DNA from: Desulfobacterales bacterium
GTDB lineage: Bacteria; Desulfobacterota; Desulfobacteria; Desulfobacterales; Desulfosalsimonadaceae
Length of the DNA stretch: 20,881 nucleotides
Reading direction: 5' to 3'
Assembly (NCBI GenBank): GCA_018224315.1
Contig: JAGTVF010000257.1
Coordinates: forward strand, 1-20,881
Both the position numbers and the translations under genes were made by a program. Below, piece by piece: positions 8,618-15,952 of the stretch (position 1 is its first letter; every line of letters begins with the position of its first letter). The notes beneath the pieces were generated by a model. That model was not told the DNA's origin and did not search any database. It saw only the letters and a program-made list of their open reading frames with translations.

Positions 8618-9259
8618 TTACTTCTCCTGGTTTAAGGCTTGTATGCCGTTTAAACAAAAGGCCGTGATATGGGCCACCAAGTCGGATTTAAAGTCCTGGT
8701 CGTATTGCCGGTGCAGAATTTCGGTTACCGCGGGCCGGGCCAGGAAAAAATACAGCACCACGCCAAGCATGCTCAGGATATAGATTTCCAGCTGCTCATC
8801 ATCTACTTCCCGGTGCAGGCAGGGGCGGATCAGTTTTTTGACTTCCCGGATATAGGGCCGCATTACGTTTTCCACGATCATGTCCAGGGCAGGGCCGGGA
8901 TCAGACAATTCGCGCTGCATGAGATGGATGTGGTTGCGGCGCTCTTCGTCCGTCAACGGCCCTTCCAAAAAAGCTCGGGCCATGGCCGCAATCACATCAC
9001 TTAACCCGGGATCCTGCAAACCGGCGATTGCCCCGGCAAAGCCCTGCTGCAACCGCCTGGCCCGGCTGGCCCACCGCTCCTGGAAAACGGCCATGTAAAG
9101 GCCCTGCTTGCTGCCGAAATGATAATTCACCCCGGCCACGTTGCATTCTGCAGCAGCGGTGATTTCCCGGACACTGATGCCTGCATAGCCTTTTTCAGCA
9201 AACAGCCGTTCTGCCTGATCCAGCAGGCGTTTTCGGGTGTTGTCCTCCCAATCCACCAC
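8618..9259 (-). CDS. TetR-family repressor of the efflux operon
   Basis: A regulator of about 213 residues with an N-terminal TetR DNA-binding domain. In this numbering the helix-turn-helix covers about 28-48 (GISVREITAAAECNVAGVNYHFGSK), followed by GLYMAVF, the standard TetR hinge. The remaining two thirds form the ligand-binding/dimer domain, resembling the CerR-like group. The open frame extends upstream to a TTG at 9298, but I choose GTG at 9259: an AGGAG lies 6 nt upstream and the N-terminus then matches family length. The adjacent GTG at 9256 is also possible. It is first in the operon and its stop is immediately followed by the OMF start, so it probably represses its own transcript and is released by a pump substrate. 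Palindromes in the promoter support autoregulation. The ligand is unknown. Confidence 0.93.
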   Translation of the reverse strand: MVDWEDNTRKRLLDQAERLFAEKGYAGISVREITAAAECNVAGVNYHFGSKQGLYMAVFQERWASRARRLQQGFAGAIAGLQDPGLSDVIAAMARAFLEGPLTDEERRNHIHLMQRELSDPGPALDMIVENVMRPYIREVKKLIRPCLHREVDDEQLEIYILSMLGVVLYFFLARPAVTEILHRQYDQDFKSDLVAHITAFCLNGIQALNQEK

Positions 9260-9282
9260 GGGCCTCTCCTGTATGATTGCCG

Positions 9283-9296
9283 GTCCAATATCGGAC
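9283..9296. promoter_or_regulatory. Palindrome in the tetR leader, possible operator
   Basis: GTCCAATATCGGAC is a 14-bp palindrome with six of seven pairs matching. It lies between the predicted tetR promoter and the chosen GTG start. TetR dimers commonly bind such sites, but its sequence is unlike the spacer palindrome at 9321-9332, so at most one may be the true operator. Confidence 0.3.
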
Positions 9297-9312
9297 AAAA
9301 TAATTTAAAACA

Positions 9313-9342
9313 AATGTATAAAACAATCGTTTGAATGTCAAA
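9313..9342 (-). promoter_or_regulatory. Predicted sigma70 promoter of the tetR-efflux operon with spacer palindrome
   Basis: Read on the minus strand, a consensus TTGACA -35 (9341-9336) is followed by TACATT (9318-9313) at 17 bp, or by TATACA (9320-9315) at 15 bp. A near-palindrome AAAC-N4-GTTT fills the spacer at 9321-9332, the usual place for a TetR repressor to block RNA polymerase. The predicted transcript would start near 9305 and leave a leader of roughly 45 nt before the GTG at 9259. Confidence 0.6.
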
Positions 9343-9371
9343 TAAAAAACCCGGCAAACCAGCCCTGCCGG
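9340..9371 (-). terminator. Terminator-like hairpin and T-tract just upstream of the tetR promoter
   Basis: On the minus strand CCGGCA (9371-9366) pairs with TGCCGG (9356-9351) around a 9-nt loop, followed by G and TTTTTTATTT (9349-9340). This has intrinsic-terminator shape for minus-strand transcription. It abuts the tetR -35 box, so it would block antisense transcripts entering from the right. The T-rich part may instead act as an UP-element for the tetR promoter. Confidence 0.4.
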
Positions 9372-9432
9372 CCATCCGCGGATTCGGTACCACCTGCCGC
9401 TGACCGGCAACAGCAGTGAAGCGGAAACCCTG

Positions 9433-9461
9433 TTTACATATGATAAGATTCGTATTAATTT
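9433..9461 (+). promoter_or_regulatory. Possible promoter for the flavoprotein-LysE-rubredoxin genes
   Basis: An AT-rich island stands out from GC-rich surroundings. It offers TTTACA (9433-9438) and, after 17 bp, TAATTT (9456-9461). The match to consensus is weak, and the call rests mainly on location: 67 bp before the ATG at 9528. Confidence 0.3.
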
Positions 9462-9527
9462 ATCTATTTTGGCAACAAATCAAAAGCCTGGCATGGCAGG
9501 CCCAAAGTCAGGGAAAGGAATGGACAG

Positions 9528-10862
9528 ATGGAATTTCTGGTCATCGGCGGAGATGCAGCAGGCATGAGCGCGGCCAGCCGCGCCAAAAGAAAACAGCCGG
9601 AGATGAAAGTCACCGTGCTCGAAGAAACCATGGATGTTTCCTACAGCGCCTGCGGCATGCCCTATAACATTGCCGACCCGGACCGGGACATCGACGACCT
9701 GGTGGTGCGCCAGGCCCAGGTGTTTCGGGAAAAACAGGGCATTGATCTCAAAACCGGCTGCCGGGCCGAAACCATTGACCCGCAGGCCAAAACCGTTCAG
9801 GCAGAAGATCACACCGGCCGGAAACAGGAACTTTCCTACGACTATCTGCTGATTGCCACTGGCGCCTCACCGGTCATGCCCGACATTCCCGGAATCGGTC
9901 ACAAGGGCGTGCTGCCGTTAAAACGGCTGTCAGACGGCCGCAGCATCAAAGATTACCTGGCCGGCAACAAAACCGAATCAGCCGTGCTCGTGGGCATGGG
10001 CTATATCGGCCTGGAAATGGCAGAGGCCCTGAGCCTGCGCGGAATTCATGTAACCGGCGTGACCCGCGGTTTTATGCGAAACTATGACAGCAGTATTGCC
10101 GAAGTGGTGCAACAAACCCTGGCACAGCACCATGTGGATCTCTACCGGGACCGGAAAGTGGAAGGAATCGAAAAACGCGGATCTGCTCTGGCAGTGGTAT
10201 GCAATGACCAGGCGATAGAGGCCAACATGGTGCTCATGGGTTTAGGTGTTGCCCCCAACAGCCGTATTGCTGCAGATGCGGGCATCGCCCTGGGACCGAA
10301 AAAGGCGATTTCGGTCAACCGGCAAATGCAGACATCCAATCCGTTCATTTATTCCGCAGGCGACTGCGCGGATGCCTATCATGTGGTCACCGGCCAAAAA
10401 ACCTGGGTGCCCCTGGCCCTGCTGGCCAACCGGGGGGGCTGGGCCGCGGCTGACAACATCTGCGGAAACCCGGTGGAAGTTCAGGGAATTGCCGGATCCG
10501 CGGTTTTCAAAACCTTTGAGCTGGAAGTGGCCCGAACCGGGCTCAGCGTGAGCGAAGCAGAGGCGGCCGGATTTGAGCCGGCATCCGTGACCATTGACGC
10601 CCGGTCCCGGGCCCATGCCCACCCCGGTGCAGAATCCATCCGGGTGCACATGGTGGGAGACAAAAAATCCGGCCGGCTGCTGGGAGCCCAAATGGTGGGC
10701 AAAGAAGGCGTTGCCCACCGGATCAAGGCCCCGGCCGTGGCGCTTCATGCGCAAATGAGCGTTGAAGATTTCGGCCAGACCGATCTGCCCTATGCACCGC
10801 CTTTCAGTCCGGTTTGGGATCCGCTGCTCACCGCTGCCAATCAGCTGATGAAAAAACTTTAA
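9528..10862 (+). CDS. FAD-dependent NAD(P)H oxidoreductase, CoA-disulfide reductase/NADH oxidase family
   Basis: A 444-residue pyridine-nucleotide disulfide oxidoreductase of the single-cysteine class. The FAD Rossmann motif IGGDAAG is at residues 6-12. The redox cysteine is C42 in SYSACGMPYNI, the arrangement seen in CoA-disulfide reductases, NADH oxidases and NADH peroxidases. A second Rossmann motif, GMGYIG (156-161), binds NAD(P)H. The second FAD contact is in IYSAGDCAD. The C-terminal dimerisation domain ends in the family phrase YAPPFSPVWDP. There is no fused rhodanese domain. An AAGGA site lies 8 nt before the ATG. LysE and rubredoxin genes follow within 25 and 40 bp. Relatives act on CoA disulfide, persulfides, oxygen, peroxide or rubredoxin; the linked rubredoxin makes an NADH:rubredoxin reductase role worth considering, but that is inference. 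Family is certain, substrate is not. Confidence 0.9.
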   Translation: MEFLVIGGDAAGMSAASRAKRKQPEMKVTVLEETMDVSYSACGMPYNIADPDRDIDDLVVRQAQVFREKQGIDLKTGCRAETIDPQAKTVQAEDHTGRKQELSYDYLLIATGASPVMPDIPGIGHKGVLPLKRLSDGRSIKDYLAGNKTESAVLVGMGYIGLEMAEALSLRGIHVTGVTRGFMRNYDSSIAEVVQQTLAQHHVDLYRDRKVEGIEKRGSALAVVCNDQAIEANMVLMGLGVAPNSRIAADAGIALGPKKAISVNRQMQTSNPFIYSAGDCADAYHVVTGQKTWVPLALLANRGGWAAADNICGNPVEVQGIAGSAVFKTFELEVARTGLSVSEAEAAGFEPASVTIDARSRAHAHPGAESIRVHMVGDKKSGRLLGAQMVGKEGVAHRIKAPAVALHAQMSVEDFGQTDLPYAPPFSPVWDPLLTAANQLMKKL

Positions 10863-10887
10863 AACCAAAAACAATCTGAGCCGAGCC

Positions 10888-11517
10888 ATGATGATTGCCC
10901 CGGAAACAATGATTGCATTTTTCTCGGCATCCGTGGTCCTGGCCCTGGCCCCGGGGCCGGACAACATCTTTGTGCTCACCCAGTCGGCCCTGCACGGCCG
11001 ATGGTCGGGCATCTTTGTCACCCTGGGGCTCTGCACCGGCCTGGTGGGGCACACAACGGCCGTGGCCCTTGGGGTGGCGGCGATTTTCAAGGCCTCGGCA
11101 ATGGCTTTTACCGTCTTGAAACTCGCGGGTGGGGCCTATCTGCTCTATCTGGCCTGGATGAGCTTTGCCGCCGGCACGTCAAAACCGGAAAAAAACAGCC
11201 AGCCCCGGCTCAAAGGCAGGCATCTCTATGGACGGGGCATTGTCATGAACCTGACCAATCCCAAGGTTTCCATCTTTTTTCTGGCGTTTCTGCCCCAGTT
11301 CGCCGATCCGGGGCAAGGCCCCGTGAGTTTGCAAATCCTGATGCTGGGTCTTATTTTCATTGTGGCCACTCTGATGATTTTCGGCATGGTCGCTTTGCTG
11401 GCCGGAAGCATCGGGGACTGGCTGGCCAAGTCACCAAAAGCGCAGGTATGGTTAAACCGGGTGGCGGGCACGGTGTTTGCCGCCCTTGCCGTAAAGCTGA
11501 TCACCACCCGCCGGTAA
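10888..11517 (+). CDS. LysE/RhtB family amino-acid exporter
   Basis: A 209-residue inner-membrane protein with about six hydrophobic segments. Features of the LysE/RhtB superfamily are the N-terminal helix, the conserved APGPDN (residues 20-27 region), the Gly-rich second helix (GLCTGLVGHTTAVALGV), KLAGGAYLLYLAW, and MNLTNPKVSIFFLAFLPQF in the middle. These proteins export amino acids or homoserine-lactone-like compounds by proton antiport. The first two codons are both ATG (10888, 10891) and no strong ribosome site distinguishes them. It starts 25 bp after the flavoprotein and 40 bp before rubredoxin, so co-transcription is likely. I see no sequence cue for the exported substrate or for a functional tie to the redox genes. 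Confidence 0.9.
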   Translation: MMIAPETMIAFFSASVVLALAPGPDNIFVLTQSALHGRWSGIFVTLGLCTGLVGHTTAVALGVAAIFKASAMAFTVLKLAGGAYLLYLAWMSFAAGTSKPEKNSQPRLKGRHLYGRGIVMNLTNPKVSIFFLAFLPQFADPGQGPVSLQILMLGLIFIVATLMIFGMVALLAGSIGDWLAKSPKAQVWLNRVAGTVFAALAVKLITTRR

Positions 11518-11557
11518 GCATTTGCAAGCCGACTCATGACCATCAGGAGAATGCAAC

Positions 11558-11716
11558 ATGGATAAGTATGAATGCCCGTGCGGATATGTCTATGACCCGG
11601 CTGAAGGTGATCCTGAAAGCGGGGTTCCGGCCGGCACAGCCTTTGAGGATCTGCCGGATCAATGGGTATGTCCCAAATGCGGGGCGGAAAAAGAATTTTT
11701 CGAAAAGCTCGATTAA
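11558..11716 (+). CDS. Rubredoxin with a shortened first metal knuckle
   Basis: A 52-residue iron-sulfur-free Fe(Cys)4 electron carrier. Recognisable rubredoxin landmarks are [11 protein letters not shown] (9-19), [18 protein letters not shown] (22-39) and a normal second knuckle C38-P-K-C41-G. The first knuckle is C6-P-C8-G, with only one residue between the cysteines instead of the usual two (C-x-x-C-G). The codons are unambiguous (tgc ccg tgc gga), and the rest of the fold, including the aromatic core (Y4, Y10, W36, F48), is kept, so this is not an obvious frameshift. An AGGAGA ribosome site (11545-11550) precedes the ATG. It is the last gene of the flavoprotein-LysE-rubredoxin set and stops 14 bp before the end of the convergent typA. 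A likely partner is the flavoprotein at 9528. Confidence 0.92.
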   Translation: MDKYECPCGYVYDPAEGDPESGVPAGTAFEDLPDQWVCPKCGAEKEFFEKLD

Positions 11717-11730
11717 CCTCTCCGGCCCTG

Positions 11731-13560
11731 TCAGGCACTTCTGCACAGACGCTGGCGCCGTTTGTGCGCCGCAAGGACATCCTTTCGGATCCGTATGGAT
11801 TTGGGCGTGATTTCAACGAGTTCATCGGAACGGATAAAATCAATGGCCCGCTCCACGGTCATGGGCTTGACCGGGGCGAGCACCAGTGCGTCATCCTTGC
11901 CTGAAGCGCGCATGTTGGTGAGCTTTTTTTCCTTGCACGGATTGACGTTGACATCCATCTCCCGGCTGTGCTCGCCAATGACCATGCCTTCATAAAACGC
12001 CTCTCCCGGACGGATAAACAGCTCGCCCCTGGGCTCCAGGTGAAACAGGGCATAAGTCACCGCAGTGCCCGGCCGGTCGGCCACAAGAGAGCCGGTCAGA
12101 CGGGTGGGAAAATCGCCCCGGAAGGGTTCCCACCCGGCAAAATTGGCATTCATGATCCCGGTGCCCCGGGTGTCGGTGAGAAAGGTATCCCTGTATCCGA
12201 TCAGCGCCCTTGCCGGCACTGAAAATTCCATGCGCACCTGGCCGGATCCGGTGTGTTCCAGATGCACCATTTTGCCCTTGCGCGCAGAGAGTTTTTCCGT
12301 GACCACGCCCAGGTAGGCTTCACTGCAATCCACGAAAAGATGCTCAACCGGTTCGAGTTTCTGCCCGTTTTCATATTTGGTGATGACCTCGGGCCGGCCC
12401 ACGCAGAACTCAAAGCCTTCCCGCCGCATGGTTTCAATCAAAATGGCCAGCTGAAACTCCCCCCGGCCCATGACCACAAACCGGTCGCGCTCTCCGGTGT
12501 CTTTCAAATCAATGGCCACGTTTAAAAGCGTTTCCTTGACAAGCCGCTGGCGGATTTTGGCAGACTGGACATATTTGCCCTCCCGGCCGGAAAAAGGCGA
12601 GTCACTGGGCATAAACACCATGGAAATAGTGGGCTCATCCACATGCACCCGCGGCAGGGCCTCGGGCTGATCGCCGGCGCACAGGGTATCGCCGATGGCC
12701 ACATCCTCGATGCCCGACAAAATGACAATATCGCCGGCCCGGGCCGAATCCACCGGACACAGGGCAGCGCCCTGATACATCTGGAGGCGCGAGGCCTTCA
12801 GGGGCAGCCGCTGAGTGGGGCTTTTGACACAGACCAGGTGATCTCCGGTTTTGATCTGCCCGTTGGCCACCCGACCCACTGCAAGGCGGCCCAGGTAATC
12901 GCTGTATCCCAGGTCTGCCACAAGCATCTGAAAGGGTTTTTCCGGGCTGCCTGCAGGGGGCGGCACATGGCTGACAATGGTATCAAACAGGACATGCAGG
13001 TTATCGGCATCTTCTTCCAGGCGCTGTTTGACAATCCCGTCTCTTCCCACGGCGTAAAAATAAGGAAAATCAAGCTGCCGGTCATCAGCGCCCAGGTCAA
13101 TGAACAGATCACAGATCTCATTGAGTACCGCATCGGGCCGGGCATCCTTGCGATCAATCTTGTTGATCAGGACCATTACATGAAGACCGGCCTCAAGGGT
13201 TTTTCTCAAAACAAACCGCGTCTGGGGCAAGGGGCCCTCTGAGGCGTCCACCAGCAGCAGCGCCCCGTCTGCCATGGTCAGGGCCCGTTCCACCTCGCCT
13301 CCGAAATCCGCATGTCCCGGAGTGTCGATCATGTTGATGCGCACGCCCTTCCACATCACGGAGCAGTTTTTGGCGGCAATGGTAATGCCCCGCTCCCGCT
13401 CCAGGTCCATGTTGTCCATGATGCGCTCGTCGGTTTCCTGGCCGTCGCGAAACAATCCGCTCTGCCGGAACATGGCATCCACAAGAGTTGTCTTGCCATG
13501 ATCCACGTGTGCGATAATGGCAATGTTTCTGACTTGATTTTCAGTGATGGTTTCTGACAA
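11731..13560 (-). CDS. typA: Ribosome-associated translational GTPase TypA/BipA
   Basis: A translation-factor GTPase related to EF-G and LepA that binds the 70S ribosome and affects subunit assembly and stress or cold growth. The motifs are all present: G1 AHVDHGKTTL (residues 17-26 in this numbering), ERERGITI (switch region), G3 DTPGH and G4 NKIDRKD. Domain II, the EF-G-like domains and the BipA-specific C-terminal domain ending VEITPKSIRIRKDVLAA follow. The open frame begins at a GTG at 13605, but I prefer TTG at 13560. It gives 609 residues, close to the about 607 of E. coli BipA, begins MSETITENQVRNIAI, and has GAAAGG 6 nt upstream. It is a single gene, divergent from the dapF-like cluster and convergent with rubredoxin (14 bp gap). 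Confidence 0.97.
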   Translation of the reverse strand: MSETITENQVRNIAIIAHVDHGKTTLVDAMFRQSGLFRDGQETDERIMDNMDLERERGITIAAKNCSVMWKGVRINMIDTPGHADFGGEVERALTMADGALLLVDASEGPLPQTRFVLRKTLEAGLHVMVLINKIDRKDARPDAVLNEICDLFIDLGADDRQLDFPYFYAVGRDGIVKQRLEEDADNLHVLFDTIVSHVPPPAGSPEKPFQMLVADLGYSDYLGRLAVGRVANGQIKTGDHLVCVKSPTQRLPLKASRLQMYQGAALCPVDSARAGDIVILSGIEDVAIGDTLCAGDQPEALPRVHVDEPTISMVFMPSDSPFSGREGKYVQSAKIRQRLVKETLLNVAIDLKDTGERDRFVVMGRGEFQLAILIETMRREGFEFCVGRPEVITKYENGQKLEPVEHLFVDCSEAYLGVVTEKLSARKGKMVHLEHTGSGQVRMEFSVPARALIGYRDTFLTDTRGTGIMNANFAGWEPFRGDFPTRLTGSLVADRPGTAVTYALFHLEPRGELFIRPGEAFYEGMVIGEHSREMDVNVNPCKEKKLTNMRASGKDDALVLAPVKPMTVERAIDFIRSDELVEITPKSIRIRKDVLAAHKRRQRLCRSA

Positions 13561-13629
13561 TTGGGGCCTTTCTTCGGATTTTGTTGGCAATTGAATGCCC
13601 GGCACTTATGCTGCGCTGGACAAAAGGGC

Positions 13630-13657
13630 AATATAGACATCTTTTGCGTAAACACAA
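13630..13657 (-). promoter_or_regulatory. Predicted typA promoter
   Basis: On the minus strand TTGTGT (13657-13652) and TATATT (13635-13630) are separated by 16 bp, a fair sigma70 match. Transcription would begin near 13623, about 60 nt before the TTG start at 13560. This position lies upstream of the GTG at 13605 too, so it does not decide between the starts. Confidence 0.45.
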
Positions 13658-13699
13658 GGATTTTCTCTGTGCCCGAAAAAACCGGTGCTGTCAATTTTC

Positions 13700-13728
13700 T
13701 TGTTTGCCGGAGCAGGGACTGATAGGAT
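13700..13728 (+). promoter_or_regulatory. Predicted promoter of the dapF-like/moeA/rtcB cluster
   Basis: TTGTTT (13700-13705) and TAGGAT (13723-13728) are spaced by 17 bp. The start site would be near 13735, about 50 nt before the ATG at 13788. The match is moderate. It is the only reasonable sigma70 candidate I see in the 227-bp divergent gap with typA. Confidence 0.4.
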
Positions 13729-13787
13729 ATATGGATTTCAGGACAATTTTGTGGTGTGCGGCAAACTGTCAGGGGAAATGGATTTCT

Positions 13788-14648
13788 ATGGAATTTTACA
13801 AATATCACGGCCTGGGAAACGACTATATTGTTATTGAACCCGGCCAGGCTGAACACGGCCTTGAGCCCGGCGCCATCCGCCGCATCTGCCACCGTCAGTG
13901 CGGGCTTGGCGCTGACGGGATTCTGCTGGGTCCGTTTTTTGAAGATAACGGGGCCTTCGGGGTCCGCATTTTCAACCCGGACGGCAGCGAGGCGGAAAAA
14001 AGCGGAAACGGCCTGCGCATTTTCGCCAGATATCTTTATGATCTGGATCGGGTGGCGGAAAAACCCTTTGCCATCAACACACCGGGCGGGCCGGTCACAG
14101 CACAGGTCAGCGACGCCGGACACATGATTTCAGTGGAAATGGGACAGGTGAGCTTTACCAGCACCCAGATACCGGTGACCGGGGGCCGGCGGGAAGTTAT
14201 CAATGAATCCATGGTCATTGACGGCCAAAGCCTCAAATTTTGTGCCGCCACCATCGGAAACCCCCACTGCGTCATTGTCAGCGATCAAATCTCCGTGGAG
14301 CAAACCCGCCGGCTGGGACCGGCGATCGAAACCCACGAGATGTTTCCCAACCGCACAAACGTCCAGTTTGCCAAAATCCTGGACCGCAGCAACATGGCCA
14401 TTGAAATCTGGGAGCGGGGGGCAGGCTACACCCTGGCCTCGGGCTCCAGCGCTTCGGCGGCCGCGGCCGTGGCCCGTCGCCTGGGATTGTGCGACGCCGA
14501 AATCACCGTTCACATGCCCGGCGGGCCATTGCAGATCCGCATGGACGACCATTATCATATCCATATGAGCGGTCCTGTAATCCGGGTCGCCCGCGGGCAG
14601 ATCCACCGGGAGGTCCTTGACCAGCCGGCCATTGCCGATCTTTTTTAA
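13788..14648 (+). CDS. DapF-fold epimerase-like protein lacking both catalytic cysteines
   Basis: A 286-residue member of the diaminopimelate epimerase family. Typical DapF landmarks are KYHGLGNDYIVIE (5-17), GLGADGILL (39-47), FNPDGSEAE (62-70), IGNPHCVIV (156-164), FPNRTNVQFAKILD (186-199) and WERGAG (208-213). In DapF two cysteines, in CGNG and in ETLACGTG, perform the two-base epimerisation. Here they are S72 (codon AGC) in KSGNGLR and S218 (codon TCG) in YTLASGSS; the glutamate of GAGET is also Tyr214. The pocket asparagines and the Glu-Arg pair that bind the amino acid are kept. The frame runs upstream to 13581, but ATG 13788 gives the family N-terminus and has AGGGGA at 13771. A standard DapF reaction is therefore doubtful; this may be another isomerase or a distinct DapF subfamily. 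Databases will probably label it dapF. First gene of the plus-strand cluster; 30 bp before moeA. Confidence 0.88.
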   Translation: MEFYKYHGLGNDYIVIEPGQAEHGLEPGAIRRICHRQCGLGADGILLGPFFEDNGAFGVRIFNPDGSEAEKSGNGLRIFARYLYDLDRVAEKPFAINTPGGPVTAQVSDAGHMISVEMGQVSFTSTQIPVTGGRREVINESMVIDGQSLKFCAATIGNPHCVIVSDQISVEQTRRLGPAIETHEMFPNRTNVQFAKILDRSNMAIEIWERGAGYTLASGSSASAAAAVARRLGLCDAEITVHMPGGPLQIRMDDHYHIHMSGPVIRVARGQIHREVLDQPAIADLF

Positions 14649-14678
14649 TCGTTTTTCATCTTTGCCGGACCCGATGCC

Positions 14679-15914
14679 ATGACCAAGGAATTTTTTACCG
14701 CCACACCGGTGAATCAGGTTTTTGACCACATTTCCGAGTTTGCCCGTGTGGGTGATGAAAAACTGCCCACAGCCGAGGCCTGCGGCCGGATTCTGGCCCG
14801 GGACGTTTTTGCCCAAACCAGTCTGCCCGGATTTGCCAGGGCCACAATGGACGGCTATGCCGTGCGGGCAGCAGCCACCTTTGGCGCTTCTGAATCCAGC
14901 CCGGCATACCTGGAGATCATCGGCACCGTCCAAATGGGAATGGCCGCGCAAACCCCGGTGGGTCACGGCCAGGCCGCGGCCATTGCCACGGGCGGCATGC
15001 TGCCCGAAGGCGCCGATGCCGTGGTCATGATCGAACACGCGGCCCGGCTCGATGAAACCGCCCTGGAGGTCTATAAAAGCGTGGCCCCGGGCGCCAATGT
15101 GGTGGCCGCAGACGAGGATGTGGCTGCCGGCCGGAAGGTGCTTGACGCGGGCAGCCGCATCCGCCCCCAGGAAATGGGTCTGATGGCCGCCCTGGGAATG
15201 GAAACCATCCGGGTTTTCAAAAAACCCGTAATCGGCATTATCTCCACGGGCGACGAACTCGTGGAAATCGGACAAAACCCGGCGCCGGGCCAAATCCGGG
15301 ATGTCAACACTTACTCCCTTGCCGGATGCGTGACCCAGGGCGGCGGTATTGCCCGGACATACGGCATTGTTGCCGACCGGTTGGACGCTTTGCGCCACAC
15401 CTGCACCCGGGCCCTTTCGGAAACCGACATGGTTTTGATATCCGGGGGCAGTTCCGTGGGAACCCGGGACCTGACCCTGGAAGTGATTGAATCGCTTCCG
15501 GATTCCCAAATCCTGTGCCATGGCATTCCCATCCGTCCGGGAAAACCCACAATCCTGGCCAAAACCGGACAAAAGGCCTTTTGGGGACTGCCCGGCCAAA
15601 TTGCTTCGGCCATGGTGGTTTTTGACCGGATCGTGGCGGCCTTTGTTGGACACATCAGCGGCAATGCATTATCTTATCGCCAGTACGACCGGATTCCGGC
15701 GGTGCTCACGCGCAACCTGGCATCCGTGCAGGGCCGCACCGATTACGTCAGAGCCCGGATACTGGAACACCAGGGCCGGTTTTACGCTGAACCCATCCTT
15801 GGTCCTTCGGGCCTGATCCGCACCCTGGTGGCAGCAGACGGGCTCATTGAAATCGATATGAACACCGAGGGCCTGGAAAAAGGCGAAACCGTCTTTGTGA
15901 CCCTTCTCCGGTAA
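14679..15914 (+). CDS. moeA: Molybdopterin molybdenumtransferase MoeA
   Basis: A 411-residue enzyme that inserts molybdate (or tungstate) into adenylylated molybdopterin in the last step of Moco synthesis, in the cytosol. MoeA motifs in order are ATMDGYA (55-61), ATGGMLPEGADAVVMIE (103-119), STGDEL (189-194), ISGGSSVGTRD (254-264), IPIRPGKP (283-290) and GLPG (303-306), followed by the C-terminal beta domain (about 330-411). All the acidic residues expected around the metal-insertion site are present. The ATG at 14679 has no strong ribosome site; translation may depend on upstream genes. It lies 38 bp before a second, larger MoeA-type gene. With two copies, one may handle molybdenum and the other tungsten, as has been proposed for other anaerobes; this is inference. 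Confidence 0.95.
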   Translation: MTKEFFTATPVNQVFDHISEFARVGDEKLPTAEACGRILARDVFAQTSLPGFARATMDGYAVRAAATFGASESSPAYLEIIGTVQMGMAAQTPVGHGQAAAIATGGMLPEGADAVVMIEHAARLDETALEVYKSVAPGANVVAADEDVAAGRKVLDAGSRIRPQEMGLMAALGMETIRVFKKPVIGIISTGDELVEIGQNPAPGQIRDVNTYSLAGCVTQGGGIARTYGIVADRLDALRHTCTRALSETDMVLISGGSSVGTRDLTLEVIESLPDSQILCHGIPIRPGKPTILAKTGQKAFWGLPGQIASAMVVFDRIVAAFVGHISGNALSYRQYDRIPAVLTRNLASVQGRTDYVRARILEHQGRFYAEPILGPSGLIRTLVAADGLIEIDMNTEGLEKGETVFVTLLR

Positions 15915-15952
15915 ATTTGCTGCTTTTTAAACCGCCATCCAAAAGGGGAACA

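Noticed and set aside
11688..11702. GAAAAAGAATTTTTC as a terminator between rubredoxin and typA
   Set aside because: The stem is only A-T pairs, lies inside the rubredoxin coding end and lacks a GC stem with a T-tract.
14130..15653. 507-codon antisense frame opposite the DapF-like and moeA genes
   Set aside because: It mirrors GC-rich codons of well-identified genes, is rich in Gly/His/Arg with no recognisable domain, and has no ribosome site.
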